Assembly: GCF_001039355.2 (NCBI RefSeq)
Contig: NW_019774336.1
Coordinates: 124,001-188,000 of the forward strand
Direction: 5' to 3'
DNA: 64,000 nt
Origin: Lingula anatina
Taxonomy: Eukaryota > Brachiopoda > Lingulata > Lingulida > Lingulidae
The notes under the pieces: model-generated
What the model was told of the DNA's origin: nothing
Database searches by the model: none
What the model saw: only the letters and a program-made list of their open reading frames with translations
Shown: one piece after another, positions 49,210-61,821 of the stretch
Layout of the letters: every line of letters begins with the position of its first letter
Numbering within the stretch: position 1 is the first letter of the stretch
Made by a program: the position numbers and the translations under genes

Positions 49210-51240
49210 GTTTGTTTTCGACTTCATACAGATAATGATATACAGCCGCATACCAAGAAAAACGTTAGCATTATGCAAAAATCCAATGAAACCGAGGTGA
49301 GGCGACGCCTTTCGAAATATTTGTCACTTACATGTAAATTGCATATTAGGATCACCTCGTGCATCCTATTATATCATAAGACATCATGTTACTGTAACGT
49401 AACGTGTTGGTTTGTACATATCCTTATATCCAAATGTTTTATTTAGGTTTTCATAACAAACATTTAAAAACGCCAGCTTGTGTGTACATGTGCAAATTTC
49501 CCTCTTTTCAGTAAGAAAACACCGGCTTGGGAAGTAATAAAGAATAGCATTTGTAATTACAATTAAGATATATGGCAATCTATAGAAAAACGTTAGCAAG
49601 ATGTGTTATTTAAAATTCTGTCCTTGCAAAGAAAATATGATTTGTATTTCCATAAATCAAGTTGTTTTTCAACTGAGATTATCAAAGCATAACTTATTCT
49701 CGACAAGGGTCCAATGAGTGACTCCAGAGTCGTTCCGCATACGTGAATTTATTTCCTGTTACTATGTTTATCTCAAGCTGAATAGCAGCTCCCCTTTTTT
49801 TGAAAACAAAACTGTAACCATTAAGAGAGGAGTAAGTCTTACAAAACAGGCCAGTGCTTTAATAAACATAAAATATTGTATCCAGTTTACTCTTTACTAG
49901 AGTTTTAATTGCCAAAAGTAAATAAATACATAAATTGATAATAATAATAATAAATAAAAAATAGCAAAATTTAAACAGTCTATAATGAACGGTTTTGAGG
50001 CTCATACATGCAGCTTTATAAACTGATAATGCGAATGCCAAGACCATAGATCCTCCCCATAGTAAGAAAGCGGCGTGTAATGGGTGCAGGCTATGCTCAA
50101 TGAATACGTGATTTTCAAGCAAATGGGTAGCAGGGGCAAAGTTGTTGGTGCTAAATTTGACAGTAACTAAAGGAAAATTAACCAGTCACTCATAAAATTT
50201 TATATATTAACCGGTATACAATATTCACCCGTATTGCTTGTGCTTTACTTCGTTGTTAAGCGTCATAAAGCCCACTAGTTATGGCTGAAGTGAAATCGTA
50301 GACGCCTGCATGTGTTTCTTTTCATATCGCGAACGCAAATGCCGAGCAGTAGATGCATTAACGTACACAATGTATTTCATGGGACACTTTTTAGTCTACA
50401 AACTGTTCAACCAATTAATAACCGAACGAATCCAATTATCACGAAAGCCAGTGGCAGTCGAACGAGCCACTCGACTTTAATGCGTTATTGCAGCGACTTA
50501 TCTCATTTCCACAGAGTTGCTATCAAATCAACAAAAATCAACATCCAAAACCGCAATTGCTAAGCATTCCGAGGATAATGTGTGCTAAAAGTCAGGGATT
50601 TTCCCCACAAAAGAGTAATCTGCTATTTGAAAAAATAAATATAAGAAATAACTCATTTTGCTTTGTGTATAGTTCATTCATCAATTTCTCTCTCTTTTTT
50701 AGTTTATTTTGTACCTGGAATTATTAGTGCAAAACTTTCAAAACCATTTCACAGAGAGGCAATTCTGCTGCTCCTGTTATTGCAGTATTGAAAGATGCAT
50801 GTAATTGTCATCTCATATACTGTAGCTACAGCACTTATAGGCTGCAGTTGTGTAATGATAATACCAGGGTATATACTACAATTGTGCTAATTACATCCAT
50901 GTACCATAAATAGGATCTCATTAAGTTCTATTTGATGCTTGTTTCTGTAACTTTATTTGTGGGCGTCAATTTAAACCCGTAGCCCAATTAAGTCGAGTAC
51001 ATTACGATGATTAAACGTTGAATCACAAGAATGAAACATTCTACAACAGTAAAATCTACTGAAGGTGAGTCTCAGTAGATACCATGCAATTTCTACGAAT
51101 CCCATCCTGTGTACGATATACATTTTACCTCAGGGGAAGCGCTTTGCTAATGGCATAGCCAATCAGTACGTCAGCATTTGATGACAAAAGGCTGCATTGG
51201 CAGACCTTACTTAAAAGCTATTTTGCTTGTGAATCTCACT
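49210..51240. other. Intergenic between divergent VWDE-like and TMEM26 genes
   Basis: No gene recognised. The two genes are transcribed away from each other, so this region holds both upstream regulatory zones. Confidence 0.5.
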
Positions 51241-51270
51241 TTAAAACCCGCCCATGTTGCCGTTCGCTTC

Positions 51271-51316
51271 CCAATAGCGCTGTGATTGACGTCAACGGAT
51301 TTCTTAGGCTATAAGG
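51271..51316 (+). promoter_or_regulatory. CCAAT / CRE / TATA-like promoter of TMEM26
   Basis: CCAAT at 51271-51275, a full palindromic cAMP-response element TGACGTCA at 51287-51294, and TATAAGG at 51310-51316 lie in order within 46 bp. The implied start near 51340 gives a leader of about 370 bases before the ATG at 51710. Confidence 0.5.
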
Positions 51317-51709
51317 CGTGGTCTCTGGGACAATTTGCGTTATCTTTAAACATTATAGGTATGATTGAAGACATTGTTTCCAAAAGCTTAGATCAGTAAG
51401 ATTATTTCAAATTTAATTATTTTGAAGCAGCGACTACGATAAAAACGACCATCGGAAATAGTCCAATATTCAACCATCTGTATCCTTTGTTCCCGTTTTT
51501 GATCATCGACTGATACTACACAACATTGGCGCAAACGGAGATTATTCGCCGACACTGCTGTATTACAGCTTCCTTTGAACTAGACAAAAATAAGGGATGC
51601 ACTTTCTACATGTATTCCGCTTATTACTAGATGGTACTTTTTGAGCCATGGTTACTTTTGTCGAAGTGGTTGACGGTTTTTGCCTTTATCTTTCCTACAT
51701 AGATAAAAC

Positions 51710-54700
51710 ATGCCGCTCACAATCATATCGGCAGTGGTGATTCGACTGATGTTTGTACTCCACACTTTCATCAGTGTTTGGCGTGTAACAGACGTACTTC
51801 AGGAGTCCCTCTACTGGCTGATGCTGGTGAGCTTGATAGCGTTGGTGGTGGAAGCACTTGTCACGGTCATAAAGCGAAAGGGGGAGGAATGGAAATGGTA
51901 AGTAGGTTACTGCTGGTACATGTATGTAAAAGTTATACATATTTTTGTAAAAATATCAGGTTAGATAACAATATGATACACGCAGCAAATCAAAGTTAAA
52001 TTGAGATATGGACAGTGAATTTTATAAAGAGGTTTCTTTTAAGCTTTGAGTAAATATTGGATACACATATGTATACAAAGAGCAAGTATGAAATGAAATT
52101 AAGCTTGAGAATTTTCTTTCTTCAAAGCATAGTCAAAAATAGCTTATGATTAAACACACTTCAGTGTTCATTTCGTTAACATGGTTCTAGATCCAATTTG
52201 TCAAAGTATGTACACTTGAGCAATGTGAACATCCTTTTAGAAATACAGAAACTTTCACAATTTCCCATCATTAATTCCTTTTATGCCTCCTCATTAACCC
52301 AAGATAAAGTATAAGTAAAGGACAAACACAAATATAGTGTTCGAAATTTGGCCGTTGACGGCCGCTTTTATTGAAAGGTCGATCTAGTAAAATAATTACA
52401 TAGTATCAGATAATGCTATTACATAGTATCAGATAATGTTGAGTAAATCAAAATTACGTTATTTTAAATAATAAATATCTGCACATAGTGCACATGTTTT
52501 CATTTGTGGTGTTGCAAAGAGGCCAACAATAATGTGTACGAGTGACAGTTTCAGATAAAGTGCAATAATTTGCTCAGAAATTACTAATAATCGAAACTGT
52601 TTGCACTTGCTCATCATTTGTTATCTCCCAAAAAACAGACGAACGCAAGAGCATTGTGTTTCGGATCTAATGATGCTTCAGTAAATATCGCGGCGACACA
52701 GGCACTTGGGGTAAAACGTTTCCTTTTACCTGCACTTTGAAATATGGAGAGAAGATGGTCAATACATTTGTAAATGTTGCAAAGAGTGGTCTTTCTATAG
52801 ATATTTGCCTAACTTAATCATAAATAAGAATTCGCGAAAGATATTGAGATATTGCTACCAAACTTAATTCATTTCAGTTCATTTGATCCATTAAAACATT
52901 ATTGAGACTTTCTATACCGTTATTGTCTTTTTATGGCGCCAAAGGTTCCGTACGTTTTTTTTTATGTCAATGGCTCTTTATGGGCCTTGACAATGTCTGG
53001 CTAAATTCGGGAGTTATTTCACTTGAAACAAATTTGATAAATTTCTCTTATACTGTAAAACTCGGTAAAGATTTCCATTTTTTTTTTTTTTTTTTTTTTT
53101 GCGTTTTCCATTCGAAAGTAACGTAGTCATGTTGCGTACTTAGAATTCAAGTTAAGAGTGAAAATTTATCTCGCATTAGACACAAAAAGTAGTCTCATAC
53201 GGTATTATCAAAACTAACTGACGAGCCTTTTTAAATTTCATTCTTTTAATGGAATTCCTAACAAGAAAATGAGTGTGTTTTTTATTATTTAGAATAGAAA
53301 TGTTTTATGATCGGGTAATGTTAATGGAGAGATCTAAGTGCATTACTAATTGAATGTGTAACATCAATGTAAGATTCATTAGACTGTAGTCCATAAATTG
53401 AAACACTTCCATTAACCGATTCCTTCTCGTAGTTCATCAAGGACAAAAAACATGTTTTTAAACTTATCATTTACTCTTGGGTATACAATATAGCGTGTTT
53501 GTTCAACAAACTCTAGCGCTTCGCTTACTCTTTTGAATTCTTACTGGCACTAACTGCATTTCTCATTTGTCTGGTTGCTTTTCAATCTTCATGCACTCAT
53601 GCTTGACAGTAACTACATGCATATTATATTTATCTTTTTCAATTTCTCTTTGGACCTATAATCTCAAAACTTGCAAGAAAATAATATAATATATCATATA
53701 ATAACGAGGAAGTGTAAAAATAGCTCTTTAGTGCTTTTTGATTTCCCTTTATATAAAAAGATAAACTGTAGAAGTATCAGCAAATTGTGTACGTGTCTTG
53801 GTTTTGTAGGTTCTGTCCCAGTTTCTTCTGCTATCTGAGCGCGGTAATCCCTGCTGTGTGGCTACTGGAGATAAACCGCCTGGACCGTCTCGATGAACTT
53901 GTCACGGGCAATACCACAGCGGCCGAACAACTCTCGAGTTTATACGGGGTAAGTGTATTGTAGCTGTAGGGCTCAATTGCACAAACAGCTAATCCTATTG
54001 AATAGTGCACGCCATATCAAGTGATGTAACCTGTTGGACAACTTAAATTTATAGCATGTAACTTATATGCATGGTATTCAACCAAACCACTGATATATCA
54101 TTAAAGAGAAACGGTGCCCCTTTTACCTGTGTTGGTTGATTGTTTATTATTGCGTAATCACGGGTTGGTTAGTTGCTTTTTTCTGCTGGTTGGTTACATT
54201 TCTTATACGGAAATATGTCTTTTACCCTTTTCAAAGTGTGTGTGTGGGGGGGGGGGGGTGCACTTTCTTCCTTTGACAACTACGTTACGTGTCTCTGTTG
54301 TACTTTAATGCTGTTCTTTAATGATAATGAATTTGTTTGATTCGGTGACATTTAGGTGGAAGTCCCGATCGTTCTGTCTGCCAACCAGTGGGTTCTTGCC
54401 ATCGAGCAGTCGCTGCTGTTCCTTCTTATCATCGCTAGATGGCTCTTACCTAAGGGCGAAATCACGAGGGAACAACTGTCACAATTACTCTTTGCCTACA
54501 TTGGCATGGCGTCGGACATTATGGAACTTTTGTATTTGTTTGATGAAGACAAAGTTGTGCGTGATCTTGTTTTGCGGTATGCCATTCTTGGAGTATGGTC
54601 TTTAAGTTTGTTCCAGTTCTGTCTGGTATATACGGCGACGAAAACGCGAAAGCCGAGACCTATTTTTATTCCAATACGAAGGAGCATGCGGCACAGCTCA

Positions 54701-55189
54701 CGCAGTCAGCAAGGCGGGTCCCAGCGTTCCCGCCCAAGTCAGGCATCCACAGACGACAACCCCACCATTATCACAATCGGTGACAACACCAGTGAAGTTG
54801 ATCCTGACGATGGGTGCTGCTCATGCGAGACGGAAATATGGGCAATTGGTCTGATAGTACTGCTGCAAGATGGTCCTTTCCTGACGGTCAGGCTATTCAG
54901 TATCATAAAATACAGCATCTTCAACTACAACATCATATTTTTCACAACAAAGAATGTTCTGGTACTGCTCCTGCAGTTTTACCGTTTAGCTGTTGTACTG
55001 ATTGAGACGAAAAAGGCTCAGAAGGAGGAGGAAAAAAGGACAGAAGAGGTCACTCACGAGTTAATACAGAAGTTACACGGAAAGAAAAAGAAACGAAAAG
55101 ACAAGGAAAATCAGGCAGAAAAAGATACTTCCGTTACGGAGAATACCCCTTTTACGGTATCAGAAACACTTCATGTTCCCGATCCTTGA
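51710..55189 (+). CDS. TMEM26: TMEM26 multipass membrane protein
   Basis: TMEM26 is a conserved multipass membrane protein of unclear biochemical role; in mouse it marks beige adipocytes. Exons are 51710-51897, 53810-53948 and 54356-55189, all in phase, giving 386 residues, near the vertebrate length. Membrane segments can be seen at the N-terminus (IISAVVIRLMFVLHTFISVW), around LYWLMLVSLIALVVEALVTV, CYLSAVIPAVWLLEI, QSLLFLLIIARWLL, AILGVWSLSLFQFCLVY, WAIGLIVLLQDGPFLTVRLF and VLVLLLQFYRLAVVLI. An NTT glycosylation site lies in exon 2 after LDELVTG. The family-typical AYIGMASDIMELLYLFDE is present. A Ser/Arg-rich cytoplasmic loop (RRSMRHSSRSQQGG) and a very lysine-rich C-terminal tail (HGKKKKRKDKE) are likely disordered. 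Intron 2 is short; intron 1 is about 1.9 kb. Confidence 0.93.
51898..53809 (+). other. TMEM26 intron 1
   Basis: No exon recognised. It contains a 22 bp direct tandem duplication near 52398-52440 and a T run at 53078-53100. Confidence 0.6.
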
Positions 55190-56500
55190 GAGCTGCTTTA
55201 TGGATTTGATTGCTATGAAATTGAAAAAAGGACCTGAACTGAAAAAGAGAACTCAAACACAAGTAGTCTGGTACGCACAAGAGATCTCTTTTTTTTTTTT
55301 TTTTTTGGGGGGGGGGGGGCGCACAAAACAGACAGTTTGTTACGAATAGTATAGTTTGAATATTGCAATATCAATAAGAAATTTCTTTTCTTTCATTTTA
55401 TTTCACAAAAGGCTAATTCCAATAACCATTCTGTATGCCAATCTCAAATACGAAAATCAGTTTACTTTGCTGATAAGCTATTGCAAAAACTTAGGCCAGA
55501 CAACAATCAGCAGTATTATGAATGTGTGTCTGTTATTTAATGACACAACTGGTGCAGTACGTGATTTTGGAACCGACCCAGCTAGTACGATGTGTGAATC
55601 TGAATGACGTATCATTCACAAGCTGTGGCATTATATCATGGAGTGGATCGCGTTATTGCTTTTATTGAAACTGATAATAGGTGCCATTCAACGGTGGGTG
55701 CAGGTTTAAAGGATTCGGGGTTAAACTGAGAAATAGTGGAAAGCGGATTTCTCACAGGTCTAAGTTGATAGTGATGGTTACAGTTAATATTTTTTAACTC
55801 ACAATAAGTTTACATCTGGTGGTCTGTCAATTTAAGCAGTGAAGACTGACAATAAGTGTGGTTTTTGTTTTATTACTATTTATGTCTAACTACATGTATA
55901 TTTATGACATAAGAAAATTGGAAAATGTAATATAAGTTTAATTAAAATACGTATCAGAGATACATGTAGGTCATTGTTTTTCTTTGTCTCGTTTACTTTG
56001 TTTATAATAGAAGGGGTACAGCCGACACCAGGAGAGAGGCATGTGGCTCACTGTGTCCCCCTGGCTCCGCCATGGATTTTGGTTTTTATTTTGCCTGCTG
56101 GTGGGGAGGGGGGGGGCACAGCCGCCACTTGCCGCCCACTAGTTTTTAAGTACATGTACCTCCTTCCCCTTTTCGTCCTCGCAAATCAACAGAGTGAACA
56201 AAAGGAAACGAAACAAAAAAGCAGTATCTATACATGTAGCCTGCATATTATGGTAAAAGATACTGTTTAATATTTGTCGCACTTCGCTTAAGCATTTTGT
56301 ACCCTTGTACCCAAATGCAAACTCCTCCTAAGTAAAATCCTGGATCCGCCAGTGTAAAGGGTGTAATTCAAAAATGGTGAATACATTTTCAAAAATGTCA
56401 GTGTTTTACAGCCAAGCCAGCAAGTTCAGAGTTTGATTAGTTGTGACATTTTTCTTTTTTGCTTCACTAAGAAAGCCAAAATGAACAATGGTGAACGTCT
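55190..56500. other. TMEM26 and pentraxin 3' regions (convergent)
   Basis: The two genes converge here. There is a T/G homopolymer pair at 55288-55319. A TTTAAT on plus at 56266-56271 (ATTAAA on minus) is a candidate polyadenylation signal for the pentraxin gene, about 230 bp past its stop. Confidence 0.5.
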
Positions 56501-59278
56501 CTAACAATTGTTTGGTCCGTCGTCGTTAACAATGACGGCATCGCTGAGTTCGACTTCAGACGAACTAAAATACGGGCACGTGATCAGGTTACCTTGGCAA
56601 CACAGCCCGCAGTTGGTTATGTTCACCACGTGGTCCCAGATGGCGACAGAGGACACAAAACCTTTGAATGCTTGTCTGTGGTCAAAACCACTTCCCACAC
56701 TGTTCTGGTCCTGGCCTACTACCCATGCACCATCTGAAAATCAAGGTGAATGTATACTTAGACCTGCATACTTAGGTAGGCCTACTGATATATCTAATAT
56801 GAAAATAAATTTAAGCTACTGCATGTTTCTCAGTAGAAGTAATCTGAGTAGTGTTTCGTAAAACAACTCAAGCCCTAGAATTAATCTAAACTGTTAGACC
56901 AGTATTTGATTTATTACAGTTAAAGATAAAACCCTAGTGGCCCGATTAAAGTATTTAAGTAGGTACTGGTCTGAGACATATGATATCCTTTTCCTTTTAA
57001 AGGGATGCAGTATTCCACTTAAATGAAGTACTCATTTTTTAATTGGATTAGTGGTGATTTCACTTGGCTCAAATAAGATTTTGACCTAAAAGTATAAACC
57101 GAATTTGAGGTTTAAGCGTTTTAGTGAAACAAGTCCCAGTATAGACCAGTGCAGTCCATGTCTTCCCTCTTTTAAGATAATTAAAATTGCTAAAAAGTAT
57201 ACTCTTACCAGATTCCAACACCTCTCCTACGTCGTACCCTGTCCCTTGGGACGCCAGGCTGCCATTAACATAGAAGTGCCAACTTCCGTCACTGCTTGCC
57301 CACGAAACGCACAGGTAGTGCCAGGCGTTGTCGGAGAAAGTGCTGTTGGACAGCGTTAGACGGCCAAAGAGATGTGAGTGAGAGTTAATACGTATCACTA
57401 GCTCTTCGTCTTCAAACAGAAGCACAAAGGCCTTGGTGTACGTTGTAGTCGCATATGAAAGGAGCGTGGTTTTCGTAGCATTGAGAATTGGATTGTATTT
57501 TATCCACAGACAGGCCGTCAGTGCTCCCAGACTAGGGGTGCATCGTTTTGGAACCAAACGGATCCACTTTGAAGCTGATCGATGGGTAAATTCTACAGCT
57601 GAAAAATGAATGAATGAATGTATTAATTGTTGTAGTGACATTCATTTACTTAGGGCAACATCTTCAAATAGATATCGATGATTTAATACTGACCACAAAC
57701 TGTCGCCAAACGCTAAATAGCCCTGTTACCCTTTCTATAATCATACTGTCCTATGTAACATTGTTAGTTGAGCAAGGAAACAACATTGTATCAGCTCAAG
57801 CGTAACCGATTAATGTCCGTAAATAAATCACCTGAGAGATCAATGGTAGTATAGGTGACATTAACGGGTATCATCTAGCTGTGGCAACAGAGGATTCCAT
57901 ACATTTGATGTTATTCATAATTTTGTTATTACAACATCATAAACCATCCAATTAACTGATAAATATCTCTGCAGCAATGAAAATATTTACTCATTTAAAT
58001 GCTTGGTTTAAGACTTTGGTATGCACAAGAATTACGCTTTGTTTTCTTTTCTCTATATTCAAACCTTCAAAAGGATCAAATGAGAGCATAAATAGTAGTC
58101 TTTTTCAATCGATGCGGAATGGGATGTTACATATTACTTATTTTCATCATCCATTTCTCCGTTCAAAATCATGTCGCTATAATTTTGACATAAAAATAAA
58201 TCCAACGAAATTCTAGTACGGGACAAGCGGTAAACCGAATGGCGACACTGATAGTAGTCGATAAATATATATTTTTTTTATTTTTTCACGTTTTTAATAT
58301 CTTTAGTACTTCATTTGCAACAAATTGTGCAAAAAGATAAACCATTTTATTAATAACAAACACTGGATACGTGTGCCATGAGACTTTGGCATACGACGTG
58401 AAGATCAAAACGCCACAATTTTATAACATTGATTCCGGCTTTTAAAAATTCTTGAAAAGGTCCAAAAAAACTGATTAGGGAACATACCTGTGTTACTGCT
58501 GGCAGCTGAAAGAGGTTCGCATTGCAGAGGCTTCTCCTAAAAAAACACAGCTTCATCGTTTATATTCATAGACAAATGCGCAAAGGAAGTTTTTAAACAT
58601 TTGCCCTTTCGTTCTATTGTTCAGGTTCGAATCGTGAATATGTATTCGTTTGGTAATGACACCACCTAGCCTTCCCACTACTTATATTACCTCTGTTAGT
58701 TAACAGTAAGGTCTCGCTCTGTGGAGGTTCATATAGCACAATAGCATGCATCGTATACATTTTGATTGGTCATTTTGTAACGGAAAAAGCGTTAAGATAA
58801 TCATCAAATATGTTTCGTTTCTGAGAGAGACCTCGTAAGTTGTAGTTGTCTTTGATGTAACACTCTAGTTTTAAGTATTTGACGAACTTGATTGTGCAAC
58901 AAAATGGCACAGGTACATGAATACAGTGAATATGTTTTTTTTTATATTCGTCAAACTTCATACCTGAACCGGCGTAATGAGTTCGTCCCCACTTTCACCT
59001 GGTAAAGCGTCCTTCACGCTGGAAATGCATGACAGAAGTTGGCACGTGTTATTTCCAAAATGATTAGCGCTTAAGCAACTTGGTTCTTGCTGACATGAGA
59101 TTGCGCAACTAATAGTGTCTTCTGATTCCGTTGTTTGGATTCCACTCGCAGCAGCTCTAATATAATAACCTTTGTGAACTGACCACAAATTTTCTTTTGT
59201 TTTAACTTCGCACAATATCATAGACGACGCTGTAAGAATCGTAAGAGACCGCAAAAAGTTTCGTATGCTTGCCGTCAT
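56501..59278 (-). CDS. Secreted apple-like/pentraxin protein
   Basis: Pentraxins are calcium-binding lectin-fold pattern recognition proteins. Exons are 59278-58964, 58536-58488, 57598-57209 and 56733-56501, in phase, giving 328 residues. A hydrophobic leader (FLRSLTILTASSMILC) precedes a cysteine-rich region (ISCAISCQQEPSCLSANHF...TCQLLSC) that resembles the PAN/apple fold common in invertebrate secreted proteins. A 49-base exon encodes the linker. The pentraxin domain follows: FVLLFEDEELVIRINSHSHL, the family signature HYLCVSWAS (H-x-C-x-S/T-W-x-S/T), HFYVNGSLAS, GAWVVGQDQNSVGSGFD, and GFVSSVAIWDHVV. Several N-x-S/T sites are present. The N-terminal assignment is less certain than the pentraxin one. 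Confidence 0.88.
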
Positions 59279-59289
59279 CCTAGGTTCTT

Positions 59290-61820
59290 GGAAGGACTAA
59301 AGAGGTAAATGGCAGTAGCTAATACTTATCTGTTTGGTAACAATAATAATAATAGAATCAGTTACGGTTGAAAAGAGAATCATAGGAATCTAGGCAATGA
59401 AAGCGTTAGTCTAATTCCTATTGTCAACCCTCTGTTTTCACGATGTACTGGTATAAAGGTCATTCTTGCCCGTATGGAAATGCACTAAGGAGATTTTAAT
59501 AATGGGCCAATTTCTAAATTTTCTCTGGTATTTAAAGTCATAGGAGGTGATAATTAGGTATCAAAGTAAGGTAAATATTGTTATTAATTGATTGGACTTT
59601 ACTTGACTACTAACACACGCCATGTTTATAACATTTCTCGTACACTTGCTCTTATAAATACGATACGAATGACGATACGTAGTACTTTATCTCGTTCGGA
59701 CCGAACGTAATTCAAAATTTCATGTAGAAAAGCATTTGGATATTGCCTTTTGAGTGTAGAAAAAGATTTAATTGACACCGTGCAATTGAAAAAGCAATGC
59801 GACTATTTAGGACCAATAAATTACCACTTTTAACTTCAATCGATATCCCGTTGTCCTCTATGCATTTCTCTAACGTACGTTATTTACGCATGAGAACAGA
59901 GTTGCATCATTTTCAGGAACCATTAATTGCTCATCGATTATTCTACTGGTCATGATGTTGTTGCTAACTTATCATTATCTCATACAAGCGTAATAGTCGA
60001 TAACACATTCAAAGCAAAGCAAGAAACTAAGATATCGGACAAGAATCATCCAGTACTTTCAGTTGTAATTACCCAACATCCTCCCACCTGACTGTTGTCT
60101 GGGCCACAAATTTACTGTTAAACATGCTATTCATAAAACGATTTTGTGCTTGTGTTACCGGATATTAACCAAATAAAAAGGACAGTATATTGGGTCTGTT
60201 CTGTGACTATATTTAAGGCATATAAGTTAAACTTTGAGTAATAAAAGTTTTGCCTCTTCCAAAAATCTCGTTTCTTACTGGAGGTAAATGCATGTAAGCC
60301 TACTAAAAGCAAGTGAAGATAACTGTTTTTTTTTTTTGTACATTTTAAAGCGTATTTTCGAGAGTGTTAATGCTAGAAACTAGTCATTTTAGGGCAATAA
60401 GTAAAATAGGGTATAGCAAGAAATTTGCATGGTACCACCCGGCTTCTGCCACGCAGGACATAAATGCAAATTGATGAATCCACAAAAATTCATTAGTTCA
60501 TTTCCTTTCTTTTGGCCCACAATCGCATCTTTTAACCATTGTTAAAATTAAATAAGCGGCTCCAATATTCTGTACTTCCGAAAAATAAAAAAATTGAAAA
60601 TATCCCCAAAAGTTCCTACAAGAAAAATTATGAAGGCAAGTTTGCTTTTAATATAAGCAGGCTTTCATTGAAATCAGAATTTCCATTAAACCATTTACGT
60701 GCTATTTACATTCGCTTTTTTTCGTGCTATTTACATTCACTTTTTTCCCCCACTGTCGACGTGCCGTTGCCGGCGTACAGTTAGTAGACCGACGTTACAC
60801 GCAGTTTTGGAAACCCAAAAGTGAACACGAGTTTAGTTTTCGCTCCATTCCATACACACGGAAACCTGCACTCGAGCAATAAATATATTTACACGTGTTA
60901 AATTGTACTATAACGTATAACAGACATTGTTTTGGGAGAAAGTTATTATTATAATTACTGACGACATCTTCACATCTATGAGATTGTAAGTAAGATCAAA
61001 GATCAAATGCCTCTTTTTCTAGTTTATATAATCCTGCAGTGAACACAGACTTGGTGCGATAACATGGCAGGTATAATGTGATCCAAAAAGGCTTTGCACT
61101 ACACATTCATTCTCACCATTCATTTCCCATGAAAATAACAGAGATGCAAAAAGTCACAATAAATATATCAATCACATAACTTATCTTAACGCACCCAACA
61201 AACTAAATCCATAACAGTACTAGTCTCACATAAGCTATTCTTCAAGTAGCTTAAAAGTTAATGAATAACAAAATTAAATATATTAAATAACATGAGATAA
61301 ACAAGAATACTATTGCACATAAAACATTGGCAAAATAAGCAAACTTTAAAAGTATGATAACAAAAGATCTGTACTTAATTGGAATTCTTAATTTCAAAAA
61401 CAGATTCTTTTTACCAGCAAATCTTAAATATATTGTAAGTTATAATACATAGTCATATATTTTCTAATATTTAACCATATTATGGTCTGGAATAAATTCC
61501 ATGGATAAACACATTAACAGTTGTTACACTCTAACACAAAAATTACAATGAAAATTATAAAACTAAAAATGTTTGAAAGATGTCATTACAAACAAAAATC
61601 ATAAATACAGTCGCATTAACAATTAACATCAAATGCAATTGCTCACTGCCAAAGCTAACAAGTTCAAGTCCATCCACTATAAGGGATAGAAAAATAACTG
61701 CCTCACATTGCAACCTAGGGGAATATCACAATTAATTCCCTTCACTGACAACAAAAAAATATTGAACCCTTTCAACTTTCCCCTCCTGGAACTGAATGGT
61801 CCTAAAACTGCATGTAAATG
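59290..61820. other. Intergenic and TMEM63 3' region
   Basis: No gene recognised. It includes a direct tandem duplication near 60698-60745 (CGTGCTATTTACATTC repeated). The right part, low in complexity and AT-rich, is probably the TMEM63 3' untranslated region; no clear polyadenylation hexamer was found on minus. Confidence 0.45.
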
Positions 61821-61821
61821 A

